A stretch of DNA of 64,000 nt from Litomosoides sigmodontis (Eukaryota; Nematoda; Chromadorea; Rhabditida; Onchocercidae): NCBI GenBank assembly GCA_963070105.1, contig OY718807.1:6963483-7027482 (forward strand), written 5' to 3'. The translations under genes were made by a program, and so were the position numbers. Below the pieces are notes generated by a model. The model had not been told where the DNA came from, ran no database searches, and worked only from the letters and a program-made list of their open reading frames with translations. Positions 1 through 12,100 of this stretch are shown piece by piece. The stretch's first letter is position 1. Each line of letters starts with the position of its first letter.

Positions 1-899
1 GTAGTGAAATTTTTGTTAGCAACATCACTTCTTCAGGTGCGACATTCCGGCCTCGCACTCATTACCTTCCTCTCCTCCTCCTCCTCCTTAATCATTTAAT
101 TTCATCCAATCATTAAACCTTCCATTCTACGCATGCTATTACAGTCATTCATTATCTCCTAAATATTATTAAACAGCAATGAAGGGATTGTGTAACAATT
201 AAATTTTGTAATTGTCAATGCGTTGATTTATATTTTAAACAATCAATCAATGAGCGGCTGGCCGGAATGTATTGTATGCATAATCGCTTCCGTCGATAAT
301 ATCAGCAGGCACAATTATGCGTCATCATTTTAATGTAAATCACTTTTTAATGAATTTCCATGGTAGTTAATCCGGATAAATCAGCTATGCTAATAAATTG
401 CTACAGTGAACATTAATCTTCTCGAATAATAATAATAATAATAACACGCATAAAGCATCCTCTCACTTATTCACTTGCATAGAAGTTGAGTTTTTACAAT
501 TAAATATTACTCATAAAAATTTCATAGAAAAAATTTGAAAATGGAAATGAATTAGCTTATTTTATCTTATCAGATAGCAATCATAAATTACGGATTTCAC
601 CGCAAATGGACACTTCATTAATTAGCCTTCACATATAACGCAAATGTACAATTCTGATTTTTTTTCCTTTTTTTTTAAAATTCTCCTAGGAGAGTTCCTT
701 TGCGCAATGAATGCATCAACCTTTGAAAAATCATCATCGCTCAAAAACTTTACCGCATTTCTCAAGGAATTATATTAATCAGTTACTTTCTTTTTCTTCT
801 TGTTATAACAATTCATAATGATACACTTTCTTTTTTCTAAACTGATTGCATCAATCAATCAATTTATTTATTTTTATTCTTTTAAATGAAATAATGCAC

Positions 900-965
900 T
901 GTGTCATCACCACCACCACCACCATCACGATCATCGTCATCGTCATCGTCATCACCACCATCGTC
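900..965. repeat. CAC/ATC trinucleotide repeat
   Basis: Imperfect CAC then CATCGT/CATCAC trinucleotide tract. On the minus strand it makes an Asp/Gly-rich ORF that is repeat artefact, not a gene. Confidence 0.85.
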
Positions 966-1989
966 ATTTATTGATTTCGCAGGTAGTAAACTTTCATAAA
1001 TGAATATTTGGTAATTTTTTCCCATTGGACTCACCACCTTTACCGATTGTAATCGTTTTATTTTCTCATTCTTTTCTTCGCGCACAGGCTTTTTTCTCTC
1101 TCTATCCAATGCCATTGAAAAATCTGGTTTTGCAAATTTTTCTAATCAAACTATGCGAAAATTACCGCAGTAGGGAAGTAGCAGTAGCACTTGGAGCAAG
1201 CAAGCAAGCAAGCAGTAACCTGTCCATCCTTGTAATATTAGAACTGGAATTTCCCGGCCATCGTGTAAATTTCTCATGCCATTTTTGATTGCGCTACATT
1301 TGTTTTATTTTTAATTTTTGATGAGAATGCATTTTTAACATTTCATATTACAAAGATAATAAAGCTTCCTCCTGTCTCACCCCCCCCCCCTCTCTCTCTC
1401 TCCTTCTCATTCTCTCTCCATTTTCTCCTCCTATTATTAAACAAGTTTTTCGTTTGAGAAAATTTAAATTTAAATAATTGTCAGAAATGGTCTTAAACAA
1501 ATGCGTAACACTAAGTAAAATGAATTAGTGTATTTATTTATGCAAATGTTTGAGATGAAAATTTTCCATCGCGTCTTGGATTTCTTTCTTTTGCCTCTCG
1601 TATGCTTGAGGGAAAATTGAGAGAAGTGGGGAAAATGATCGTTCCAAAATTTTCAAAGAATTTACGTTGTGTTCTGAAATGCAATTTCTCCATTCATGAC
1701 TTCCTAAATTGGCTAGCATCACTTCATCCTCATCTCTTGCAGTAAAATACATGTTATTCCACTTGTTATTCCTCAACAACAATTGTTTTCCCTCCCAAAA
1801 TTAAATTAATAAATCAAAAGTAATATAATTATTTAATTAACGATAAGTTAAATTATTAGGCACTTCTTAATAAATTTTAACTTTTAAAGCTATGTTTACT
1901 TAAAATAAACATTTCTCTTGTCGAATCACACAAAAATTTCTGAGAACAATTGAGGTCCGAAATGAAAATACATGCATAAGCTCACGCAT

Positions 1990-2240
1990 ACGTATGCACA
2001 CTCACACACACACACACGAATACATGCACGTACACGCACACAGACACATATGCATATACACACGCACATGTACACACACGTATACATGAATAAACAATTG
2101 GATAAAAGGATATGCATTTTGAGCACATAAAGTGTCACAGTTATAGTACACGTGTGTGAATGTGTGTGCGTGTGTGTATATACGTGTGTGTGTGTGTGTG
2201 TCTGTGTGTGTGTATGTGTGTATCCGTCCGTTCGTCACGG
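1990..2240. repeat. CA-rich then TG-rich imperfect microsatellite
   Basis: CA-rich DNA interspersed with CACGTA/GCATA is followed by a TG-rich stretch (2150-2225). The two halves could pair as a large imperfect hairpin. Overlapping minus-strand Cys/Val/His-rich ORFs are artefacts of the dinucleotide repeat. Confidence 0.8.
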
Positions 2241-2385
2241 GAATTAACTAATTCACATAGTGGTAAATTGTGTGAATAACATCATCGTCACTGTCATCGT
2301 ACGATACGTACACGTGTGATAACCACTTGGGATGACACGGATGCTCGTTTGCTAAAGAGTCACCTGGAAATCAGTGCATGAGTAA

Positions 2386-2414
2386 TGTGATATGATATGA
2401 TATGATATGATATG
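2386..2414 (+). repeat. TGATA pentanucleotide microsatellite
   Basis: About five tandem copies of TGATA, visible as a period-5 run just after ATGAGTAATG. Confidence 0.85.
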
Positions 2415-2625
2415 GAATAGAAATAGTTGCATAACATTTACACCTCTTCCTCTTTTTTTCTCTGCCCTCTTTCTCTCCCCTCCGTCCTCTTTCTCTCTCC
2501 CTCCTATCGAAACTCATTATGAATAATATTTTTTGTCTCAAAAAAAAATTGCGTAATGCTAGTGTTGTCATCAGCGCCACTCCAAGATTATCATCGTTGT
2601 TATTGTTGTTGTTTGATGCGTTGTA

Positions 2626-2658
<33 letters not shown>

Positions 2659-2674
2659 CACACGCACACACACA
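2626..2674. repeat. (CA)n microsatellite
   Basis: Nearly pure CA dinucleotide tract with two CG interruptions. Confidence 0.95.
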
Positions 2675-3570
2675 TTGATACTCTCTTTTTCACAATTTAT
2701 TTTTAAGTAAACATAACTTTAAGCAGAGAGAGAGAGAGATAAAGGGGAGTGAGGAGGGGCACAGAGAGCATGCATGTTTGCAGTTTTGCTGCAAACAGAA
2801 ATTTCTACAGCTCCGCTTTTCCTAACTTTTTTCTTCCTTTTTTTTCTCTCTCTCTCTACTAGATGTTTCCTCTTTTAGCGTTGTATGAGTTTGAAAGTTC
2901 ATCTACTCACTTATTTACACGTAAGCATATTTGAATTCGGCTAGTAAATTTATCGATTGATTTGGAAGCATTATGTAACAGAGAGTTTCGAAACCTTTTT
3001 TTGGTACTGCTCGAATTTTATCCGTCTCTAACAGTTGAGCGAAAATGTAAACAAATTTCATACTCTGCACCGAGAGGGCGAGAGAGAGAGAAGTGTTTGT
3101 AGCTGAACTTTGCTGTATTACAATGACAATGAAGTGTTTTGATTCTTTAAATTTATGTATGTTTCGAAATGCCTTGCTGTTCATTTCTCATATCAGTTGG
3201 AGACGATGAAATTTGGATAATTTATGCAAACATTTCTAATTCCAGCACTGTTACATGTACTTTCCATCCGTCAACACATTTATGCTATTCATTTGCATAT
3301 TATTCCTAAATATTTTTAAGGAAATAATTGTAAATTGTTGAAAATGTGAAGTAATCAAATGCTATATGTGTGCTCCGATTATCACCACCCAGACATACAC
3401 GTCTCGTTGACCTATTCAGAAATATTAATCAGGTTTTTATAGATTTGGTGACATCGTAGTAAATGCGCCTGCCCCAGTGACCAGACCATATCAAGATTTG
3501 TTTGTTGCATATACAAATGCATACGTAGAAACACTTTCTGTAGAAGTTTCTCCGCTTTTTGCTCACTTCT

Positions 3571-3694
3571 TTTTTTTTCACGTATGTCTCCACTTACGTA
3601 GAGAGTGAAGGGACGTTGATGGTCAGTTGCTGTTTTTTTTCACGTATTTCTCCACTTACGCAGAGAGTGAAGGGACGTTGATGGTCAGTTGCTG
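3571..3694 (+). repeat. Two-copy 62-bp tandem duplication
   Basis: Two adjacent copies with period 62 bp: CACGTAT begins at 3579 and again at 3641, and GGTCAGTTGCTG ends at 3632 and 3694. Each copy starts with a T-run and ends with GATGGTCAGTTGCTG. Copies differ at only a few positions (for example TACGTAG versus TACGCAG), so the duplication is recent. A related segment with the same 3' end lies near 42661-42688. Confidence 0.9.
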
Positions 3695-3914
3695 TTCCTC
3701 TTAGCTTTTGCATAATAATAGTAGTGCTATCGTTGCACTCTTATCAAATTCAATGCATTCAATCATCATTTCCATATATTGCATTATCATTCCAAAAATT
3801 TCTAATTGCGGGTGCGACAGTTGGTCAGAAGTAGTAATTAAGGTCAAAAATTCAATTGAGACGATAACGAGGGGTTGTGTGGGATGTGCGAGGGAGAAAG
3901 AGGAGTAGGAGAGG

Positions 3915-3945
3915 AGCGGGGGGGAGGGGGGGAGGGGTTGAAGAG
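3915..3945 (+). repeat. G-rich tract, potential G-quadruplex
   Basis: Four or more runs of G separated by single A or T bases on the plus strand, embedded in a GA-rich stretch. Sequence pattern fits a G-quadruplex; no function is implied. Confidence 0.6.
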
Positions 3946-4118
3946 AGAGATTCAAATTTCAGACTTGTTCATCGTTTCCTTGTGATCGTAAGAATCATAC
4001 CAATACAGCAACGACGCAATTCACAAAATCTATCACAAATCACTAATTTCTATGCATAAAATGTATGCATTTAACATTTCGTCTCATTTCAAGTTTACAC
4101 TGAAATCGCAAAAGGTAT

Positions 4119-4183
4119 GCACACACACACACACACACACATGCACATGCACACAGACAGACACACACACACACACACACACA
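4119..4183. repeat. (CA)n microsatellite
   Basis: CA dinucleotide array interrupted by ATGCACATG and CAGACAGA. Confidence 0.95.
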
Positions 4184-4631
4184 TATACATGCATATAATG
4201 ACAGCGACATCAGCACGCACATAAACACATTGACACAACACCCATGCATACAAATTGCGCATATCACTTCGTTCGCCTGCCATCGTTCAGTGAAATTTAC
4301 CTAATTCTGATGAACTGCCACTATAATACATACCACTTCATTTTAATTTTCATACATATGCATAAAGATGCATTTTGTATTGGTGGATGGGTGCGCAGCA
4401 ATCTTCTCTCACTTCCCGTTATTATTGTTTAAAATTAAATTTGAAATTTAAACATTTTAACATTTATTTAAGATTTCCTTTGCTGGTCGTTTTCTGTTTT
4501 CTTTTCATGAAAACCAGAATTCATTCGTTAGTTTTAAAGGAAAAAAAGAGTGTGATGAGAAGTTTTGAAATTTGTTACACACCGTTGACAGGATTAATTG
4601 CAATTAACACAGCTTCCACTACTGGAATATC

Positions 4632-4648
4632 ATTTGCATGATGCAAAT
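4632..4648. promoter_or_regulatory. Paired inverted POU octamers
   Basis: ATTTGCAT is followed after one G by ATGCAAAT, giving two perfect POU octamers in inverted orientation with a 1-bp spacer, palindromic except for the central base. Octamers are the established target of POU-domain factors, and paired arrangements bind dimers. The POU gene lies about 4.5 kb downstream on the same strand, so autoregulation is conceivable. That link is inference. Confidence 0.4.
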
Positions 4649-4902
4649 CTCTCAGCTGTTCATATCACAATCAGTGTAGGAAGGAAATGAAATGTATTTG
4701 GGCAACAATCTCTCTCTCTCTCTCTCTCCCTGCCACATCCCCCTTCTTATCTTTTTGGCTCTTTTTTTTCACATCGCAATTAAATAAATAGCAATCGAGA
4801 ATGAATGCTTTCATCTATGTGCCTATATGTGTGTAATTTTGAAAATAGTTCGAGAATATGAATTTGTGTACACATCGGGCAATACAATACATCATAATAT
4901 AT

Positions 4903-4945
<43 letters not shown>
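4903..4945. repeat. (CA)n microsatellite
   Basis: Pure CA dinucleotide array of about 43 bp. Confidence 0.95.
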
Positions 4946-4946
<1 letters not shown>

Positions 4947-5688
4947 CTACCTAGCTGTACTGCCTTAAATGTAAGTAACTGCATATTATAGTGGTGTAGG
5001 GAAAAAATGAATTTAATTTTTCATCTAAGCCTAAGAAGCATCATCATCATTGCCCAATATAATGTTAGGTTGAGTGAGTCTTATACGTTTCTAAAATTCA
5101 TCATTAATGCTACAAGTGTCTGTTCAGCGAAAAAAGAGCCTACTACAGCAAGCAACAGAAATGACGATCATCGTTAGAGTAACAGTGATAATTATGGCAA
5201 TAACTGATTATTACTATTGTTGTTATCACTCCTATCACTATTTTTATTATTATTATTATATTATTATTGCTATTGTTGTTATTATTATTATGACTAATTA
5301 TTTCTGCAAATGATAAGAAAAAAGTTCTAATTATAATTTGTTTTGTGGAGGTAGGGATTGTTGAAATTAATGAAAGTACTAAGAGTTTGATGAAGCATCA
5401 AGCAAGCAGAATGTACATGTGCCACACAAATTACAGCTGAGGGAAAAAAGCGAAGTTGCACTTTTTTGCTGAAAACTAAATTCTGTCTATGTATTTAGCT
5501 ATATGTATGAAATGTATTTAGATTTGGTATGAGACAGGTTTGTAGCTTAGAGAGGGCGACAGTTAAATGTGAAATGATGATGATGATGAAGAGGCTAGGC
5601 GATTTCGAAAAGTCGGAAGGAGAATTTTTGAACGTTAATTCCGCTTTATTACTTCATCCACTTTCTCAACAACTATGCTTATCGTTGC

Positions 5689-5716
5689 GTCCCCCCTCCC
5701 CCCCTCCCCTCCCCCA
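5689..5716 (-). repeat. C-rich tract (G-rich on minus), potential G-quadruplex
   Basis: Several C runs separated by single T bases; the minus strand has four or more G runs with one-base loops. Confidence 0.55.
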
Positions 5717-6618
5717 TGCGCCCTTCTCCCCTTCCCACAATCATTTATCTCCTCAGCTATTGCACTCCTTAACTTTGCTGCTATTTTGTTTGCAGATAGT
5801 GCACCCTTCTAACTTGTCCGTTACGTCTAACCTCACGTGACACACGCTCACGTACACACATGCATTACTCTCTTGTCATTATCATTTGGCTCGTTATTCT
5901 CTCGTGCGGGTGTCCGGTTAGATATCACTTCTGACTTGTCAATATTATTGTTATATTTCGAATACAACACGTGTAATTTCATCGATTTATTGATTGCTAA
6001 CAATTAATTAATGGTATGGTATGAATATGCATGTGTTTTAGCATGTAGTATGCTATATGGTACAGTATTACTCGTTCCAAATTCTATTTCTCATTTACAA
6101 ATTTATTAAAAATTAGTCATCATGAAATGAAAGGAGGGAAACAGTAACTGGGAGTTCATTCGACCATCGATTGATATGCAGTGCTTAAATAACAAATACC
6201 AGATGACTTTCAGTTTTGGAGCACTGTGCACACTTCCCGGTTCGTTTCTTCCTTACGGAATTTGTTACCGATTCGTTTCGTATATGATGAGAGTTGCAGC
6301 AGTGGATTGTAATTCATTGTGCCCTATCACAGCTAGTATGATTGTATTAGAAGGAGTAGTCAAAGATTGCATATGCATAATGTCCCATTAAATGAACCTC
6401 TTCCTCGTCCCTTCCTGCAAGCCTTTTCATCTGCAACGCTTCGTTGAATAGACCGAAAAGATAACGACAGCGACTACTACGTAATGTTTTTTTTCCCTTT
6501 TTAGAATGCAACGGGGCAGAATCAATTTTATGCATATTTTCTTGGTTCTGCGGGAAATAAACTTGCATATACACTTATCCCACACACCCTATATATATAT
6601 GCATACGTATATACATGT

Positions 6619-6645
6619 GCACACACACACACACACACACACACA
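6619..6645. repeat. (CA)n microsatellite
   Basis: Pure CA dinucleotide array preceded by an AT/ATGCATACGTAT stretch. Confidence 0.95.
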
Positions 6646-7769
6646 TCTGCAATATACAGCTTAGCATCGTCTTAATCATCACCTACATTATGCACATTTG
6701 CATACGCCCAACGACATTTGTCTCACTTTCACATCATTTCAAGCTATAGAGCGCTATGAGTGTTGCTGATTGTTTATGGGTAGTCAGAAATTGACCTGTT
6801 TATGATACAGTTATTTCAGTAATACTTATTCCCCTTCAACGTGACTGCTTTCATGAAGTAAATATATACTTTTGCAATTGGTTTAATTGTTTTGCAAACT
6901 GATTTGAGTAACAAGAAGTGCAGATGTAGGAATTAAGGAATGAAATTGATGGGCAGCAAATAATTCTTTCAATTTTTAACTTATTTCCCTTTTTCTCTAA
7001 TCATTTCAATTCGCATTAATATTTTTTTCGTCATAATTTGTATTCTTATTTTTTCCCCTTCAATTTATTTTGCATTAATAAATTTCTGTTCTGTTTTGAT
7101 TGGAAACACTCAATTAGGTGCTATTCTTATGCTTCACTCATGGTCTATGATTTTGATTTTTCAAATTGACAAATACAGTCAATTATCGTGTTGCAGGCAA
7201 TTTTTATCTCTTAACTTCTATTTTGATTTTGATAATTTGACAGCAAATTTGGATTTTGCTATTTCATCGCACACTGTATTTGAATCCTCGCTTATCATTG
7301 TCGTAGATTTCATTTACTTCATCAAACTCATATTGCCGCTTTCATCATCCATCATTTCATTGTTCCTCTTTTGTACAGGCGTTTAAGTAAGATAGTGTAA
7401 TTGGTCCAATGATAAGTTAGTGTAGCTCTGTCTAGTAATGGCTAACATGGGAATGAAAAAATTTTGACTCAAGTAAGAAAAGCTTTAGTTAGTATTATTA
7501 GTATTGTAACATTTTTAACTTCAAAATTGCAACATCGGTTACTGTTAAAAGGTAGAAAATTAGGTTGGAAAATGGCGAGGTGGAACGCGTTAATACGCGC
7601 ATCTTTTTGAAATATTTAAAAATTATTTCTGATACAGCTGTGTGTTCAATTACAGTTAGATATCCCGGTATAAAAAAGGCTAACTGCTTGTATATTGTTG
7701 ATTCGGGAACAAAAAACTGGATGTGAACATCTACGGGAAGCTGTCAAATCTATCGAATTTGTGGCCAAA

Positions 7770-8519
7770 AAAATGTCAAGTATGTTTATTGAATGTACTT
7801 CGCGAGACAACAGTCCTAGAAATGAGCATCCAAATGCAGACATCGGAAGAACTGTTGAAGGTGCATTTTTGATCAATCTTTTGTGTTTAGTATTTCGAAT
7901 CACTCACTTTCTTGCTTATTTGAAATCAAAGTGCGGATGGTTCTGTTGTGCTTGGTACGATTGCAGTGACATTTCCTTGTGCAGAGGCTTACAAGCATAA
8001 TTATCGAATTCTTGTATTCTTAGAGGGTAATTTATAAGTTCCCGGGGAGTAGAATGTTTCGGGATTGAGAGTGCCTGTTATAATGCTTCCTCATCCATCC
8101 TTCAAAGCTATAATCGGATGTTCAGCGACGATTGCTCTCTCTTTAATGACCGATCCACTTCCATCATGGGTGCAGTGCCTATTTTACAACATCCCATTGA
8201 TGATTAATAGGATCGAACGTGTAAAGCGATTTGTCGGTAATGATGTCAGTCGCAACTTACTCCATTGCTAAGACATTAAGCTTTCATCTGGAGAGGAGAG
8301 AGGTTATCATTCCATTCCAACCAAATTATTGCTTGATGCATTTGTTCCCTTCTAGGTTATAAATATCGAGCTATGAGGATTACCTGGGAAAGCTAATTTC
8401 TTCCGAAATTTCCAGTTTATCATTTCTCCTTTGACTTCCTAACTGTCACTGCATTTCTTTCAGGCATATCAGAGGACATTGCAAATGATTCTCCAGCAGG
8501 TGGAAACACTTCATTTCAG
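7770..8519 (+). CDS. Possible 5' exons of the POU gene (tentative)
   Basis: An ATG near 7770 opens a frame beginning MSSMFIECTSRDNSP and running to a possible donor (GAAG|GTGCAT) at about 7860, phase 1. A TTTCAG acceptor at 8462 followed by 57 bases continues it in phase as an Asn/Ser/Gly-rich segment (ISEDIANDSPAGG), ending at CAG|GTTTGA in phase 0. That phase matches the first firm POU-gene exon at 9125. However, the second segment is also open in another frame, and a further exon-like stretch at 8564-8622 fits no frame cleanly. I therefore regard this as a weak candidate for the N-terminus, not a proven part of the gene. Confidence 0.3.
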
Positions 8520-9124
8520 GTTTGACCTATTGTCTTTTATAGCATTCACTTCTAATTTTCAGTTGGATCACCTAAAGGGGAACCATTTAATGGCGATATT
8601 GGCGGAAATTCACCTAGAAAGAAGTGCATTTAGTGGGCTAATCTAGTGAGAAGAAAGTAAGATTGAACTTGAATGAAAAAAGAAACCGCAGAGGACTATC
8701 TGCCACTTTTTACCAATTTGGGGAAATACTTAGAGGAAAATTGTCCGTGCATCTTCGTGCTACTAACTTACCTTTTCTGTTTCATCTCATTCCCAAATGG
8801 TGCAGTGTGACAGTCAGATACGCTGAACCAGTGTCAAATAGCATCGTATCAAAGCTCTTTCAACAAGTTGAAGACTAATGACGTCTCCTTCCTGCGTAAC
8901 CTCATAAAATCTCTCCAGAATTATCTTCTCAGTTGTGCCTCTTGCCGTACACTTTATTTTGGCATAGCTGCAAAATGACACAACTGTTTATGGCCTCTTC
9001 TGCTTGTTGGTGTCATCACCTACTCATGTGGAAGCGTTCAGATCGATGATTTGCTTAACAGTGATGATATCATTTCGCACATCTGAGAACTTTCAGTTAA
9101 TCAACGTAGTAATGAAATTTGCAG

Positions 9125-12100
9125 ATTAGGGCTTGTAAACGGCAGGAGGGAGGATTTAGAAAGGCAGTTACCGAAACGCTGGTGGTTGGTACATCGGATG
9201 GTGAAGCGAGCACGAGTACAGCTCCAAGCTACAGGAATACATCATCAAACAGTCTCCTTGACCGACGGCAACCATTAGTTAGTAAGGATTCGCATCCCAC
9301 ATTACATGTGCAATCACACTGACATGCTTTTATTTATAATGATTTTGAAAATCACTGTGATTTGCATTCAATTATTTTTTTTTAAACAGCAATTGAGCAT
9401 TAGAAACTACAATTTCAGTTTGAGCGGCGTTTGAGCGGTATCCAGATCTCCAACATTCCATTCTTCGCATTTTTCTGGTTATTTGAGGGCATTGTGAAAT
9501 TCATTTGCATTTGCATATTTTTGCAAATTAACACTGTAGTTTAAGTACTATATGAATGAAATATTCCATTTTAGCGGGTAACAGCGCGTCTAGGTCATCG
9601 TGCAAACGCAAACCAGCCTTGCCAAAGAAGCGACCTAGCACTATGCAAGAGGTGAAACATTTAGTTAATTTCATCACACTTTTCTGAAATCTATACTTTG
9701 TTCAAATTGACGTATTGTTCATTACTTAATTCCAGCCCATAATCATAAGTGCTGAAACGGGTGAAGCTGTTGATGATGGAGCTCCCACGGAAGATTCAAT
9801 TTGTCCAGGTAGTGCTGCTACGGTCAGGGATTGCAGATTTAATCCAGGTTTGATCATTTAACCTAAAGATCCGGCATAATAATTAGTACCTATGCAATAA
9901 CGAAGTGTCTGATTTTAATGTTGCAGTGAATAACAATGCGAAGGACAAAGCAGCAGGGTCAGTTGAATTCTGTAAAGGTGGTACCGATTTACAACGATTA
10001 TTGTCAACGACAGAGAGATGTGCACCTCCAAACATCTGTGGCACAACAAATACAGCAAATATGTATGTCGTAGGAAGGCATCTGTTTCCATTTTTCATTT
10101 TCCAGCTCTTCTGCTTCGAATTTTTGCCTTTTATTATTGTTCGTAGGCTGCAAACATATGTTTGTTTTAATTAATTTTTGCTCGAGATAAGTTCATTTTT
10201 CTTTTGTTTTGAATCACGAAATGTTAGCACTTAGCAGTACTACCGTTGAAGCAAAATGACCAAGTATCGCAAAACAAAATAGAGATGCAAACAAGTTTGG
10301 ATGAGGGAGAGGATTAGCTAAGGAATGATAAAATTTTACTAAGAAAAAATTAAAATACTGAAGCAGAATATACGTGAAGCTAAAAGCAACCCGTTTTATG
10401 CACTTCTATAAAATAATTTTTTTCATGATTTTAGCATGGTAGCAATACATTATTAGATAGACTTGACAGAGTACCGCGGTTAAGAAGTAACATTTTTGCA
10501 CAATATAATCTGCGTTCTTCATATTTTGTATATATACATATATGCATGTGCACTACTAACATCTTTTAGTTTGCCTTGTGACAGCGAGCTCCTAAATGGT
10601 GAAAGTAAAGCAGAACATTGGGAAACTTCGTCCATCTCTTCTGTTTCTGATGCACTGGTGATAGATACACGGTCAAACAGCCTATCATCGGTAGAAGATG
10701 TTAATGAAAAGCAACAAAACGTGGAATCACTTGTTGACACTGATACAGTTGATTATGTGGATTCTGCTGAACGTAATATGAGTTCGACAATAGCTCCTAC
10801 TGGAGCTGTGGATATCCAGATTACCGAGAATTCACCTTCACAAATTGATGGTTCGGTGAACAGGTGCTTAGTTTCGTCACTTTGCTTACGTTTAGCAGTG
10901 AGGAAATCGCAAAACAGGAGTGTGGCATGGTGTTCGGTAATGCAAAAGTAACAATCAGGAGATATACTGCGCTGATTTTTAAACCAATTCATAAAAAAGG
11001 GCTATTTTCCAATTTTTTTTTTCAATTTTATCGAGGCGGTTTTGTCTGTTTTTCTTTTATCGCACACTTCTTAAATATTTGCAAGCAATGTGAATATTTT
11101 TTCATTATATTTTTCTTAACTGCACTGCCAACTAACGTATCGCTGTTTAGTTATCTTATTTCTGCTACGTATATTAACTTCATTTGACTTTATTCTGATA
11201 GTTAATTCTTGAAAAATCTGAAGGAATTAAATATCCAGAGATATGTAAGTTTTAATTTCGAGTTTTTTTTATATCGTATTTCAGGACGAATAAAATTCAG
11301 GAAACGACCGATGCGAAAATTTGCGGGCTCTCTGAGCAATTCATGGATCAACGGAATGGTTCAAATATATCTAATCTGAACGACGTTTTGATTTTGAATG
11401 CTGCAGTAAACAGTTTCCTGTGGGCCAATGCAGGTAAAGTTTCCAAAGTTAAAATTTTATTTACTTGAAATTATTGGAACCTGATAGTGTGTTCCTGAAA
11501 CTATATCTTGTGCGCGCTTTGGATATTTTTTGTCTTGCTTTGTTTTAATTAAATTTAGATGTAGTACGACGAATAATATCGCAAATATTGGATCTGAAAT
11601 TTTCGGATTGATTAATTAAAGCCTTGTAAAAACGGCAGCTGTATAATACTACAAATTCATAATTTTAAAAATCTCTGGAAGTTTGATAATCTTACCCACC
11701 TGGAAAATCTTCTGTCCGTTTGGCAGGTCGATTTAAGGGTCAGAAATTGTTATTAAAAAAATATTTGTAGCTGCCGGGACGGATGGAGCAAATGCCTTCA
11801 TCACTCCGGAAATGCTTGCATCTCTCTCAGCTGCTGGTTTATCACCTTCTTTAGGCATTCCATGCGCTTCTACTCTTACCGACAGTATGTTTAATTTAAT
11901 TGTTATGAACTACAATGATTTGTATTGATGAGCATGTTTTGCTTTTATGATATTGCCATTATTCCTCCTCCGATTGTCTTTTGCTTCATTTTCTGTTGTA
12001 ATCTTTTGCAATGTTATTCATACATCGCTTTTGCTGCTAAATTTTACTGCGAAAGGCATGCTTCTTTACTTCGTAATAGACGGAGTACTTGTAGAATAGT

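Larger units (their letters stand above)
1..7640. other. Gene-poor upstream flank of the POU gene
   Basis: No ORF here shows family motifs or phase-linked exons. The stretch is AT-rich with many microsatellites: AAT near 427-444, CAC/ATC at 900-965, C-run plus CT at 1381-1402, CA/TG, CT and G-rich runs. It also holds scattered POU octamers (ATGCAAAT or its complement at 1540-1547, 3291-3298, 4632-4648 and 6696-6703). I read it as intergenic or regulatory DNA of the gene that follows, possibly including undetected 5' exons. Confidence 0.6.

Noticed and set aside
1926..2673. Cys/Val/His-rich minus-strand ORFs
   Set aside because: Readings of CA/TG dinucleotide repeats; the same pattern recurs at 4043-4283, 40104-40359 and 55206-55540.
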